Shown here piece by piece: positions 6,909-15,500 of a DNA stretch of 49,947 nucleotides; the first letter of the stretch is position 1, and each line of letters begins with the position of its first letter. Below the pieces are notes generated by a model, which worked only from the letters and a program-made list of their open reading frames with translations, did not search any database and was not told where the DNA came from. The translations under genes and the position numbers were made by a program. Source of the stretch: Pseudomonas putida (GTDB taxonomy: Bacteria > Pseudomonadota > Gammaproteobacteria > Pseudomonadales > Pseudomonadaceae); assembly GCF_028682635.1 (NCBI RefSeq), contig NZ_JANHLK010000036.1, positions 1 through 49,947 of the forward strand. The letters are read 5' to 3'.

Positions 6909-7903
6909 ACGCCGCGCTGCCGCAAGTCAGCGTGGTCGGCGCCGGCCGAATGGGCGAGGGCATTGCCCTGGCCTTCATCCATGCGGGCCTGCCGGTCACC
7001 CTCATCGACATCAAGGATCGCGCCGAGAATGAGCGCCACGGCTACTTCGAGCGCGTGCGCAACAACGTCCGCAGCGAACTGCAGATGCTGGTTCGCCTTG
7101 GCATGCTCCAGCCGGAACAGGCGGACATCGCGCTATCGCGGTTGACCCTGCAATCCAGGTCCCGGGCCGCCGAGGCATTGCGCCGGTGCGATCTGGTGTT
7201 CGAAGCCGTGCCGGAAGTCATCGAGGTCAAGCAGCAGACCTTCGCCTGGGTCAGCGAGCATGTCCCGGCATCGACCATCATCGCCTCGACCACCTCGACC
7301 TTCCTGGTCACCGAGTTGAGCGAAATGGTCAGCGGGCCGCAGCGCTTCGTCAACGCGCACTGGCTCAATCCGGCGCACCTGATGCCGCTGGTGGAAGTCA
7401 GCCGCAGCGAGGCGACCTGCCCGCAGGTGGTCGAGCGGCTGCTGCAACTGCTCAAGCGCATCGGCAAGGTGCCCGTGGTGTGCAATCCGGTGGCGGGTTA
7501 TATCGTGCCGCGCATCCAGGCACTGGCGATGAACGAAGCGGCACGGATGGTGGAAGAGGGCGTGGCCAGCGCCGAAGATATCGACACCGCAGTGCGCGTC
7601 GGCTTCGGTTTGCGCTTCTCGGTGCTGGGCCTGCTGGAGTTCATCGACTGGGGCGGCGGCGACATTCTCTACTACGCCTCGCGCTACTTGAGCGGCGCAC
7701 TGTCACCGCGTTTCGAGTCGCCCCAGGTGATAACCGACAACATGCAAAACGGCCGCAATGGCTTGCGCGATGGCCAGGGTTTCTACGATTACCGTGACCT
7801 GGACGTGGACGCCTACAGGCAAGAGCGTCTCGGCGCCTTCGTGCGCAAGCTGGAGTTGTCGGGATTGACGCCTGCGTTCGAGGGCGCCTTGAGGCAGGCC
7901 TGA
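6905..7903 (+). CDS. 3-hydroxyacyl-CoA dehydrogenase-like oxidoreductase
   Basis: A 332-residue protein of the 3-hydroxybutyryl-CoA dehydrogenase superfamily. The N-terminal Rossmann fold has GAGRMGEGIAL at about 12-22. The NAHWLNPAHLMPLVEV block carries the likely catalytic histidine (His152) and the NP pair. The C-terminal helical domain includes GYIVPRIQALAMNEAARMVEEG. The family also holds enzymes acting on free hydroxy acids such as L-carnitine dehydrogenase, so CoA need not be involved. It overlaps the opine dehydrogenase gene by four bases. No thioesterase or BKACE (DUF849) gene is present, which speaks against a carnitine pathway. It is the last gene of the cluster. Confidence 0.87.
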   Translation: MNAALPQVSVVGAGRMGEGIALAFIHAGLPVTLIDIKDRAENERHGYFERVRNNVRSELQMLVRLGMLQPEQADIALSRLTLQSRSRAAEALRRCDLVFEAVPEVIEVKQQTFAWVSEHVPASTIIASTTSTFLVTELSEMVSGPQRFVNAHWLNPAHLMPLVEVSRSEATCPQVVERLLQLLKRIGKVPVVCNPVAGYIVPRIQALAMNEAARMVEEGVASAEDIDTAVRVGFGLRFSVLGLLEFIDWGGGDILYYASRYLSGALSPRFESPQVITDNMQNGRNGLRDGQGFYDYRDLDVDAYRQERLGAFVRKLELSGLTPAFEGALRQA

Positions 7904-7915
7904 AGGCGGATTGAT

Positions 7916-8332
7916 TTAGCGACGATAGTAGCGGCGATCGTCGTCGTAGCGGTGGCCCATGACACGATCCCGGTGGTGGCGCTCCCAATCACGATGGCGT
8001 TCCGCTTCCCGGCGGGCTTGCTCTCGACGCCACTGGTCCCGGCGCCATTGGTCTCTACGCCATTGGTCTCTACGCCATTGGTCCCGGCGCCAATCGTCTC
8101 GATGATCGTGCCAGTTCCGGTCGTCATGGGCCAGCAATGGCCCAGGCTGCTTGTCGGCCATACTGGCCAAGGTCGGCCAAGGGTTCTCGGCGGCCTTGGC
8201 AGGCGCCTGGATGGCTGTGACTTCAGTGGGGAAAACAGGGGTTGCGGGCTTTATCTGTGTGGCTGATGCCGAGCCCATTGCCGCGAACGCGAACAGGCCG
8301 AAGAGCACCATCCGAGGGTCATGGAATTTCAT
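7916..8332 (-). CDS. small exported protein with tandem WRRDQ repeats
   Basis: A 138-residue product that I do not recognise as a named family. ATG 8332 is chosen because it opens a clear signal peptide (MKFHDPRMVLFGLFAFAAM, cleavage near SASA) with AGAGG upstream; a longer start at 8374 would put 14 residues before it. After a Pro/Ala-rich linker comes an Asp/His/Trp/Arg-rich tail: four copies of WRRDQ followed by WRREQ, then ERHRDWERHHRD and a YDDDRRYYRR end. The tail is strongly charged and probably unfolded, perhaps binding nucleic acid, metal or an acidic surface. The 15-base DNA repeat behind it is at 8028-8102. Confidence 0.75.
   Translation of the reverse strand: MKFHDPRMVLFGLFAFAAMGSASATQIKPATPVFPTEVTAIQAPAKAAENPWPTLASMADKQPGPLLAHDDRNWHDHRDDWRRDQWRRDQWRRDQWRRDQWRREQARREAERHRDWERHHRDRVMGHRYDDDRRYYRR
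8028..8102. repeat. 15-base tandem repeat coding WRRDQ
   Basis: Five units of the form CGCCATTGGTCYCKR lie head to tail: 8028-8042, 8043-8057, 8058-8072, 8073-8087 and a diverged 8088-8102. Units two and three are identical, a sign of recent duplication by slippage. As each unit is five codons, copy-number change keeps the frame. Confidence 0.9.
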
Positions 8333-8514
8333 GCGCGAAGGCAACCTCTGATTGACAATTGGTCGTGTGGCCATCCGGCTGCGGCAAGCTGCGGGTTCGC
8401 ACTTGCCGAGCGGATGTGCCTATCCAAATAGACCGGTAATCAGAGAAAAGTTCGCAGGACCGTCACTTGGCTGATCCTGCAGGTGTCGTCCGCTGGCTTG
8501 GCAACCCTGTGCCG

Positions 8515-9054
8515 TCAATCCGCTTTCACGTCCAGGACGCATTCCATGGCACCGCTCTGCAGCGTCCGCTGTTTTCTGAGAACGACTTCAAACGCACGGT
8601 CAACGGGCAGTACGGGAACGCCGGAGCCCAGAATGATCGGAAGGGTGGTGATGAACAGCTGCTGCAATTCCCCGGCGTCGGCAAAACAGGCTGCCGTTTT
8701 GCCGCCACCGACCAGCCAGACATTCTTGCCCTTCGCCGCCTGCCTGGCCCTGGCCGCGATGGCCCCGGCATCACCGCGTACGAAGGTGATATCCAGATTG
8801 GCGGGGACTGACCGATTCCGGTTGCTCATGACAAAGGCGGGTACATCCTGGTAGGGCCAGTCATCGGGAGCGTTCGACATGATCCAGTCATAGGTCTGCG
8901 ACCCCATGACCACCGCTCCGACCGTCTGATAAAAATCATCATAGGCCGTTGCGTCATCCCCCAGCGCAAAGTTCTCCAGCCAATCGAGTTTGTGTTGTTG
9001 AGTGGCAATAAAACCATCCAGGGTGGCGGCTACGTAATAGACCAGCGTCGACAT
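8515..9054 (-). CDS. dihydrofolate reductase-like (RibD C-terminal domain) protein
   Basis: A 179-residue stand-alone member of the RibD_C/DHFR fold. It has the opening strand and loop YYVAATLDGFIA, then AVVMGSQTYDW, VWLVGGGKTAACF near residue 115 and ILGSGVPVLP, the usual order for NADPH-binding reductases of this group. It starts at ATG 9054 with AAGGAA upstream. Members are often called 'dihydrofolate reductase family' without proof that folate is the substrate, and true FolA residues are not evident. The gene stands alone on the minus strand, and its role is open. Confidence 0.85.
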   Translation of the reverse strand: MSTLVYYVAATLDGFIATQQHKLDWLENFALGDDATAYDDFYQTVGAVVMGSQTYDWIMSNAPDDWPYQDVPAFVMSNRNRSVPANLDITFVRGDAGAIAARARQAAKGKNVWLVGGGKTAACFADAGELQQLFITTLPIILGSGVPVLPVDRAFEVVLRKQRTLQSGAMECVLDVKAD

Positions 9055-9102
9055 GTGTTTTCCTTGTCATCATGCAGGCGGGAAATGACCCGTAAATCAA
9101 GA

Positions 9103-9127
9103 GCCCCTCTGGAACGTGGCGAGGGGC
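9103..9127. terminator. hairpin after the GNAT/PaiB operon
   Basis: GCCCCTC (9103-9109) pairs with GAGGGGC (9121-9127) across an 11-base loop, 60 bases past the stop of the last gene of the operon. The T content after it on the minus strand is modest. Confidence 0.45.
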
Positions 9128-9187
9128 GATGGTGATCATTTATTTCGGGAAGGCGAAGTTAATGCCGTTTCCTTCCCCCTGGTCAAG

Positions 9188-9859
9188 TTACCCCCGACAC
9201 TCCACCAGCCCCTTTACCTGCCCCGAAGCCGCCTGGTTTTCATCACTCAACCAGCGCTCGAACCCCGCGCCAACCGCCGGCCACTCCGAATCGATGATCG
9301 AATACCAGGCGGTGTCGCGGTTCTGTCCCTTGACCACCATGTGCTGGCGGAAGACGCCTTCGAAACTGAAGCCCAGCCGCTCGGCGGCGTATTTGGAGCG
9401 GGCGTTGCCGTTGTTGCATTTCCACTCCAGGCGCCGGTAGCCGAGGGCGAAGGATTCCTTGGCCAGCAGGTAGACCGCCTCGGTGCTTTTCGGTGAGCGT
9501 TGCATCGGCGCGCCGAAGGTCACGTGGCCGATTTCGATGCGGCCCTGGGCCGGGACGATCGACATCAGGCTGAGGAGGCCTTGCACCTCGCCGCTGGCGC
9601 GGTCGATCACGCTGAAGAAATAGGGATCGCTGCTGGCGGCATGATTGTTCAGCCAGTCGTTGAAGGCGCCGCGCTCCGGGAAGGGCCCGTAAGGCAGGTA
9701 GTCCCACAGTTTCGGGTCGGCACCGGGGCCTTGCAGGGCGTTGAACAAGTCGTCGCCGTGGCGCGTCGGGTCGAGTCTTTCCAGGCGGATGAAGCGCCCT
9801 TCGATCAGTTGGACGGTCGGGGCCGGGACGCCTTTCCAGTCGGCGAGTGAAATCGACAT
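9188..9859 (-). CDS. GNAT acetyltransferase (RimJ/RimL type)
   Basis: A 223-residue acetyl-CoA-dependent N-acetyltransferase. The core shows LIEGRFIRLERLDPTRHG, then GRIEIGHVTFG and CNNGNARSKYAAERLGFSFEGVFRQH, the typical RimJ/RimL-like acetyl-CoA and substrate strands. ATG 9859 has AAGGAGA upstream; frames further upstream run into the next gene and lack a better site. It follows a second GNAT gene after 17 bases and a PaiB-like gene before that, all on the minus strand, so the three look like one operon. The acceptor (an antibiotic, an amino acid or a polyamine) is unknown. Confidence 0.88.
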   Translation of the reverse strand: MSISLADWKGVPAPTVQLIEGRFIRLERLDPTRHGDDLFNALQGPGADPKLWDYLPYGPFPERGAFNDWLNNHAASSDPYFFSVIDRASGEVQGLLSLMSIVPAQGRIEIGHVTFGAPMQRSPKSTEAVYLLAKESFALGYRRLEWKCNNGNARSKYAAERLGFSFEGVFRQHMVVKGQNRDTAWYSIIDSEWPAVGAGFERWLSDENQAASGQVKGLVECRG

Positions 9860-9876
9860 GCTGTTCTCCTTGAACC

Positions 9877-10323
9877 TTAAATGGCTTTGCGAAACTGGAT
9901 GAAACCCGGACGCTCGGCGATGCGCTCGTAGAGCTGGATCGCGGTGGCGTTGGTTTCGTGGGTCAGCCAGTGCACCTTGTTGCAACCGTCGGCCTTGGCC
10001 GTGGCGTAGACGAACTCGATCAACTGGCGGCCAACGCCAGTGCCTCGGGTTTCCGGCACCACCAGCAGGTCCTGCAGGTAGCACGAGTTTTCGATGCTCC
10101 AGTTTGAACGATGGTAAATGAAATGCACCATGCCCACTGCTTTGCCGTCAGCCCAGGCGAGGGCGGCGTGGGTCGGCTCGTTCGGGTCGAGCATGCGCTG
10201 CCAGGTGCTTTGGCTGACGGCGTCCGGCAGTTCGGTGTTGTAGAAGCGCAGGTAAGCCTGCCACAACGGCAGCCAGGCGGCGTGGTCCTCGGCGTTGACC
10301 TGGCGGATTTCGAGTTGACTCAT
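9877..10323 (-). CDS. GNAT acetyltransferase
   Basis: A 148-residue single-domain GNAT. Strand order is normal, with YLQDLLVVPETRGTGVGRQLIEF as the acetyl-CoA pyrophosphate loop (V-x-x-x-x-R-G-x-G-x-G at about 90-100) and LTHETNATAIQLYERIAERPGF near the end. It is the middle gene of the PaiB/GNAT/GNAT operon. In Bacillus a GNAT (PaiA) that acetylates spermidine is encoded next to PaiB; whether this gene is the functional counterpart is inference only. Confidence 0.88.
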   Translation of the reverse strand: MSQLEIRQVNAEDHAAWLPLWQAYLRFYNTELPDAVSQSTWQRMLDPNEPTHAALAWADGKAVGMVHFIYHRSNWSIENSCYLQDLLVVPETRGTGVGRQLIEFVYATAKADGCNKVHWLTHETNATAIQLYERIAERPGFIQFRKAI

Positions 10324-10332
10324 GCTGATTCC

Positions 10333-10956
10333 TTAACGCATCAAGTGGGCGAGGGCCTGGTCGTGGGCATCGGGGCTGGCGGCCAGCCCCTCGCGCACGC
10401 CGGCGATGTCTGCGGTGCTGCGGTTCTGGCTGAGCTTGCGTTTGCCTTCCAGGCGCTGGATCGGCAAGGCAAACCCGACGATGGCCCTGAGCATGCCATC
10501 GATGTAGTCGGCGGGCGCGTCGGCGACTTTCCACGGCTGGGCGCGACCGGCTTCATGGCGATCGGTCAAGGCACTGACCAGCGAGCGCAGGCGATCGGCG
10601 TCGGTGAAGACTTCGGCGCTGCCATAGGCATGCACGGCGACGTAGTTCCAGGTCGGCACGACTTTGCCGTGCTCGGCCTTGCTCGGGTAGAAGTCGGGAC
10701 TCACATAGGCATCGGCACCGGCGAAAATGACCAGTGCTTCGGCACCGTTCTGCAGTTCCTTCCACTGAGGATTGGCCTTGGCGAAATGGCCGTACAAGGT
10801 GCCGTTCGGGCCCTCGTCGGTGTTCAGCAGCAAGGGCAGGTGACTGGCTTGCAGACCCTGTTCGCCATGGGTGACCAACAGGGCGAGTCGGGTACCGAGG
10901 ATCTGTTGCTGCAGCTCGGGCAAATCATTGAAGGCGAAACCACTGGGCGTATACAT
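10333..10956 (-). CDS. FMN-binding negative regulator, PaiB family
   Basis: A 207-residue split-barrel flavin-binding protein. It opens with MYTPSGFAFNDLPELQQQIL, followed by LPLLLNTDEGPNGTLYGHFAKANPQWK, DAYVSPDFYPSKAEHGKVVPTWNYVAVHAYG (the best conserved block of PaiB) and LEGKRKLSQNRS near the C-terminus. ATG 10956 follows AAGGAA. It is the first gene of a three-gene operon with two GNAT genes and is divergent from a MocR-type regulator 90 bases away, which probably controls it. Confidence 0.9.
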   Translation of the reverse strand: MYTPSGFAFNDLPELQQQILGTRLALLVTHGEQGLQASHLPLLLNTDEGPNGTLYGHFAKANPQWKELQNGAEALVIFAGADAYVSPDFYPSKAEHGKVVPTWNYVAVHAYGSAEVFTDADRLRSLVSALTDRHEAGRAQPWKVADAPADYIDGMLRAIVGFALPIQRLEGKRKLSQNRSTADIAGVREGLAASPDAHDQALAHLMR

Positions 10957-11046
10957 GGAAATATTCCTTGGCGAATGCCTGCATCCTAGGCAGGCTATTG
11001 GTCTGTTGTAAGAGCCATTAACGTCGAATTTCATGGGTCCATTGTC
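10957..11046. promoter_or_regulatory. divergent promoter region of the PaiB operon and the MocR gene
   Basis: Ninety bases hold both promoters. ATTGGTC (10997-11003) and ATGGGTC (11033-11039) are direct repeats 36 bases apart on the plus strand, and AATGGCTC lies between them on the other strand. Repeats with a TGGTC/TGGACC core are common in MocR operators. No clear -10/-35 pair could be set. Confidence 0.4.
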
Positions 11047-12561
11047 ATGACGAATGCGTCGCTGTCCTTGTCCTTCAATCCGGCCGGTATCCAACTCGAC
11101 CCTCGTCAGGGGCTGAGTCGCCAGCTTTATCAGGCATTGCGGGCGAGGGTGCTGGACGGACGACTGGCCAGTGGTACGCGCTTGCCCGCCAGTCGGGACC
11201 TGGCGGCGGCATTGGCGATCTCGCGTAACAGCGTGGTGCGCGCCTACGATCAGCTTTACGCCGAAGGGTTTATCGAGGGGCGGGTGGGGGACGGGACTTA
11301 TGTCGCGCAATTGCCCCAGGCGTCGTTGCCGGTCAGGAAGTCCTCGAAAAAAGCGCCGACGCAATGGCTGGATCTACCGGTGGTTGTACCTGACAAGGTC
11401 ATCCACAGCGGCGCGTTGCGGCGCGTCGAAAACAACCATTTGCCCACGCCACCCAGTGGTCCGCCCCGGGCGTTTCGGGTCGGCGTGCCGGCGTTCGATC
11501 TGTTTCCGTTCGAGGTGTGGGCCAAACTGAACGCGGCGTTCTGGCGCAAACCGGATTTGCAGCAGCTGTGTTATGGCGCACCTGAAGGGGACGCGCGGTT
11601 GCGCGGGATGATCGCGGCGTATTTGCGCAGTTCCCGAGGCATGCAGTGCAGCGCCGAACAAATCGTCATCACCAGTGGCGCGCAGCAGGGGATCAGCCTC
11701 TGTGCGCAGTTGCTGGTGGAACCGGGGGACGGGGTGGCGATTGAAAACCCGGGTTATCGCGCGGCGGGTCATGCGTTCGCGGTGGCCGGCGCGCGCTTGC
11801 ACGGCGTGGCGGTGGACAGCGAGGGCATCGATTGCCAGGCATTGGCGGGGTTGGGCGATTGTCGCCTGGCCTATGTGACGCCATCGCATCAGTACCCCAC
11901 GGGGGTGGTGATGAGCCTGGCCCGGCGCCTGGAGTTGCTGGCCTGGGCCGAGCGCGCCAACGGCTGGATCGTCGAGGACGACTACGATGGCGAATACCGC
12001 TACAGCGGCGCACCCCTGGCGCCGCTGGCAGCACTCGATCGGCAGGGACGGGTGCTGTACGTCGGCACGTTCGGTAAAGTCGCCTTTCCGGCGCTGCGCC
12101 TGGGTTATCTGGTGTTGCCGCCGGCGCTGGTGGACGCGTTCTCGCAACGTCGAGCGGTGGACGTGCGTCATTCCGAGGTCAGCACCCAGGCGGTGATGGC
12201 CGAATTCATGGCCGCCGGGCACTTTCAGCGACACATCCGGCGCATGCGCCGCGCCGCATTGAGCCGCCGTAACACCTTGTTGACGGGTTGGCCCCGGGAC
12301 ATCGCCGGTGTCGGCAGCCTGCCGAGCGTCGCGGCGGGGCTGCACCTGACGGTCGCGGTCGACTCCCTGGCCCGCGAGCGTGAACTGATCGAAAAAGCCG
12401 ACCGGGTCGACGTCGAAATCAACGGGCTGAGCAGCTACTGGTTGCCGGATTCCCAAGAACCGGAGGACCAGAGGGCGGGGCTGGTCCTCGGTTTTGCGGC
12501 GGTGCCCGAGGCGGCGATCAGCGCGGCGCTTGGGCGTCTGCAAGCAGCCTGGCGTGAATAG
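11047..12561 (+). CDS. MocR-type regulator (GntR winged helix fused to an aminotransferase-like domain)
   Basis: A 504-residue PLP-dependent regulator. The winged helix spans about 20-90 (GLSRQLYQALRARVL ... TRLPASRDLAAALAISRNSVVRAYDQL). The fold-type I aminotransferase domain spans about 130-500, with NPGYRAAGHAF, YVTPSHQYPTG, VEDDYDGEYRY and the PLP lysine Lys344 in GTFGKVAFPALRLGY. Length is typical. It diverges from the PaiB/GNAT operon, the usual MocR arrangement with its target. Its stop codon is two bases from that of the giant gene on the opposite strand. The effector is unknown; an amino compound bound to PLP would be expected. Confidence 0.92.
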   Translation: MTNASLSLSFNPAGIQLDPRQGLSRQLYQALRARVLDGRLASGTRLPASRDLAAALAISRNSVVRAYDQLYAEGFIEGRVGDGTYVAQLPQASLPVRKSSKKAPTQWLDLPVVVPDKVIHSGALRRVENNHLPTPPSGPPRAFRVGVPAFDLFPFEVWAKLNAAFWRKPDLQQLCYGAPEGDARLRGMIAAYLRSSRGMQCSAEQIVITSGAQQGISLCAQLLVEPGDGVAIENPGYRAAGHAFAVAGARLHGVAVDSEGIDCQALAGLGDCRLAYVTPSHQYPTGVVMSLARRLELLAWAERANGWIVEDDYDGEYRYSGAPLAPLAALDRQGRVLYVGTFGKVAFPALRLGYLVLPPALVDAFSQRRAVDVRHSEVSTQAVMAEFMAAGHFQRHIRRMRRAALSRRNTLLTGWPRDIAGVGSLPSVAAGLHLTVAVDSLARERELIEKADRVDVEINGLSSYWLPDSQEPEDQRAGLVLGFAAVPEAAISAALGRLQAAWRE

Positions 12562-12563
12562 CC

Positions 12564-15500
12564 TCAGGATTTGGCCTTAGGTTCCATGTCCCAGAAGAGC
12601 TTGCGCAGGTCGGGGTCGACGAGCTTTCGCAGGACGCCATCGATGGGCTCGAAGGCGCTCAATGCCGTTTGCTGGTCGGGGGAGAGGGTTTTGAGATAGT
12701 CATCGGCGATTTTCAGGTGGGCTGCCGTTGGCTGGTCGGCGGGGCTGGTCAAGCTCTCATAGTGAAAATGCGCCACCCAGATCGTCTTGCCTTTGGCCTT
12801 GTCGAGAATCCGGTACTCCCGAAAGAAGTCGCCCATCCCTGTGGTCTGGATTCGCCCTCGTGGGTCGGCGGCGACGTCGACCTGCTGGTGTTCGTGCATC
12901 CATTTGAAAGCCGTTTGAGTCGGTTTGCGCAGCTTGTATAACTTCGCTCGAACGCTGATGCCTTCTTCACGCATTTGACGCGCGGCTGCACGCATCTCGA
13001 GGCTCAGGGTCGCGACCGGCAGCGGTTCGCCGTCCCGTTTTTTACTCCGCAGCACGGCCTGATCTACGCTGTCGGCGCCTTGCTCCAGTTTGAGCGCCTG
13101 TTGATCGAACAGATCCTGTATGTCAGCGGGTATACGCCTTGGGCGCAACGCGTCCTTGGCGGTGCGCTCGATGAATCTGGACGTATCCAGGTTCAGGTCC
13201 ATGGCGGCGGCGATGAGCTCCTCGTCGCTGAGTGTCGAAGCCGGTTGTTGGCGGATCATGGGCGCGATGGGCGTGAGGGGAGCCTGCGCGGTAGTGCCGG
13301 GTTCGCTCTTGGCCGGGGCCTTCGGCCGGGTTTTTCGGACTTTTGCCGGTTGATGGTAAGACGCCTGGCGACTGCTCGTCGTGGCTTTTTGTAGCGGCTT
13401 TGGGGGCTGCGGCAGCAACGCCTGGAGTCGGTTTTGGGCCAATTGCGCGAACTCGCCGATCAGTCCACGCAGGTGCAGAAGTCGGGCTGGCTTGAGCAGG
13501 TCGGGGTAGGCGTCCGGCAACTCCTGTAGGCGCTGGTCGGCATCGGCGAAGGTTTCAATCAGGCTGTCCAGCGCTTCAATGCGAGACTGCAGAGGGCGCA
13601 GGTTGTCGCCAGCCGCTGCCATGTCAGCCACTTGAATGGCGGCCTTGGCGGCACTCACGATGATTTTACCCACGGCATCCCGTGCCTGGGGCATCAGGGG
13701 GCTGGCCTTGTCTTCAAGACACAGTTCCTGGGCCATGCCAATCTCGTTGGTTTTCAGATCCAGCACGTTGAACGATGGCGCGAGCTTTTTTATTTCGTTC
13801 GCTCTCTCGATGCCGGACCTTCCTGCCGCGCGCAGACCCTCGATCGTCGAGTGCGAAAGCTCGAGTTTTTCGACCATTTCCTGGCTCAGGTCAGTCGCCA
13901 CTTGAATGTTGGCCACATAGGTTTTCAGGGGCATCGGTTCTGTCTGGCCGGTGTCGGTCATCATCCTTGTCGCCTGGGCATATTCGGTTCTCTTGATGAC
14001 GAACCACAACGACAGGTTCTTCTGCAGCGAGGTGCTGATACGCAGCAATTCATGGACGTAGTTTTTGCTACCGCCGAGGGTGCGCCATTCGCGGAGTTTT
14101 TCCAGCGCCTGCCGATACGCCGTAATGGTGACTTCCAGTTTTTGCGCATACGCCTTGCTCAGGCTCTCGAAATGCTCCTGGGTTGACTTCTGCATGTCGG
14201 TTTGCAATGTGGAAAGCTCATCTTCCAGCACTTTCTGTTGATCGCTGAATGAGGTCAGGGACTCTTCCAGTTCCTTGAAGCGCATCTCATTGGCAGCGAC
14301 CAGGGGTTTGCTGAAGGCATTGCCGCCGCCACCACGCAGGCGCAAGCGCAGGTCGATGAACCACTCACCCTTGGCATTATGCGTGAGCAGCGGACCGCTG
14401 CGATTTGGCTCGTCAGGGTCAACGATGTGAGGAGGGTCCTCGCCGCTTACCATGACCTGGAACCAGCGCTCGCCGACCTGGGCAAAGTTCCTGTCATTGT
14501 GTTGATAGAGGTGAGGAGGTTTTTCGTTGACCTTTGTCACGTTCCTGTCGGTGATATCAATGGCTGCGACCTTGAACGTGTCCAGATAAGTACCCAGCGC
14601 CGCCGGTGTACGACGTGGCACCGAGCCGGCCACCTCAAGCGAGGAGCGGTGCCCGGGTGCAAGTTCTGCGACCAGTGGGGCCGGGTCGAACTGGACGGTG
14701 ACAGGCTCGCCCCCAGGCAGTGTTGGTTTCTCTAACGACGGCCGCGCCAGTCGAGGCTTGCCTGATAGAGTATTGCGACGCATCGCGGCATGATGGCTGA
14801 GGACAATGCCGGTGATCAGCAGCAGGTCCGACAGCGAAGTCCATTCAATGAACGAGTCGCCTCGATTACTGGCGTCGATGGCCTGCTGGATTTCGTTGAT
14901 GGTCTGCCATACCCATACGGCCGTCCCGACAGCGCCGGTGAGAAAGTTCGAGGTGACGGCGAACAATGCCCAGCTGCTTTCCTTGAGCAGGGTCCAGCGG
15001 CGTTCGGCATTCGATTGTGACTGGCGGTCAGCCAGGTCGACCAAGGCCCGGGCGTTGCTTTTGAACAGTGCCGACAGGACATTCCCGGTTATTTCGTCAT
15101 TCGCGAACGTTACTTGCCCGAACCCTTGCGCCTGCTTGAACGGGTTGACCAACTGTTCGGCCACGATCCACGGCGATGGCAGGCCGGTGGGGAGTACATA
15201 TTGGTCATACTCATAACTGAGGGTGTTGTCCGGCAGCCATGCCAGCACGGAGTCCCTCAGCTCGCCGGGTTGATGCAATGCGTACAGCAGGTTTTGCCTG
15301 GAAGGAAACTGCAACAGGGGCAGGTCCTGCATCGGGCGATACAGCAGGCAAGGCCCGCTTTCTGCATTTCGAGGGCTGATGAGGAACATGTTCTCAACGC
15401 TGTCACTGCTGCTGATCAGGCGATGTTGCGGCGTCAGCTTGAGCGGGTAGATGGCGATGGAATGGGCCTTTTCGGTATCGCTGTCGAGCAACTCGCAGAT

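Noticed and set aside
6905..7903. L-carnitine dehydrogenase
   Set aside because: The family fits, but the thioesterase and BKACE genes of carnitine loci are absent and the neighbour is an opine-dehydrogenase-like enzyme.
8028..8102. CRISPR-like array
   Set aside because: The units are 15 bases, directly joined without spacers, and code a WRRDQ peptide repeat.
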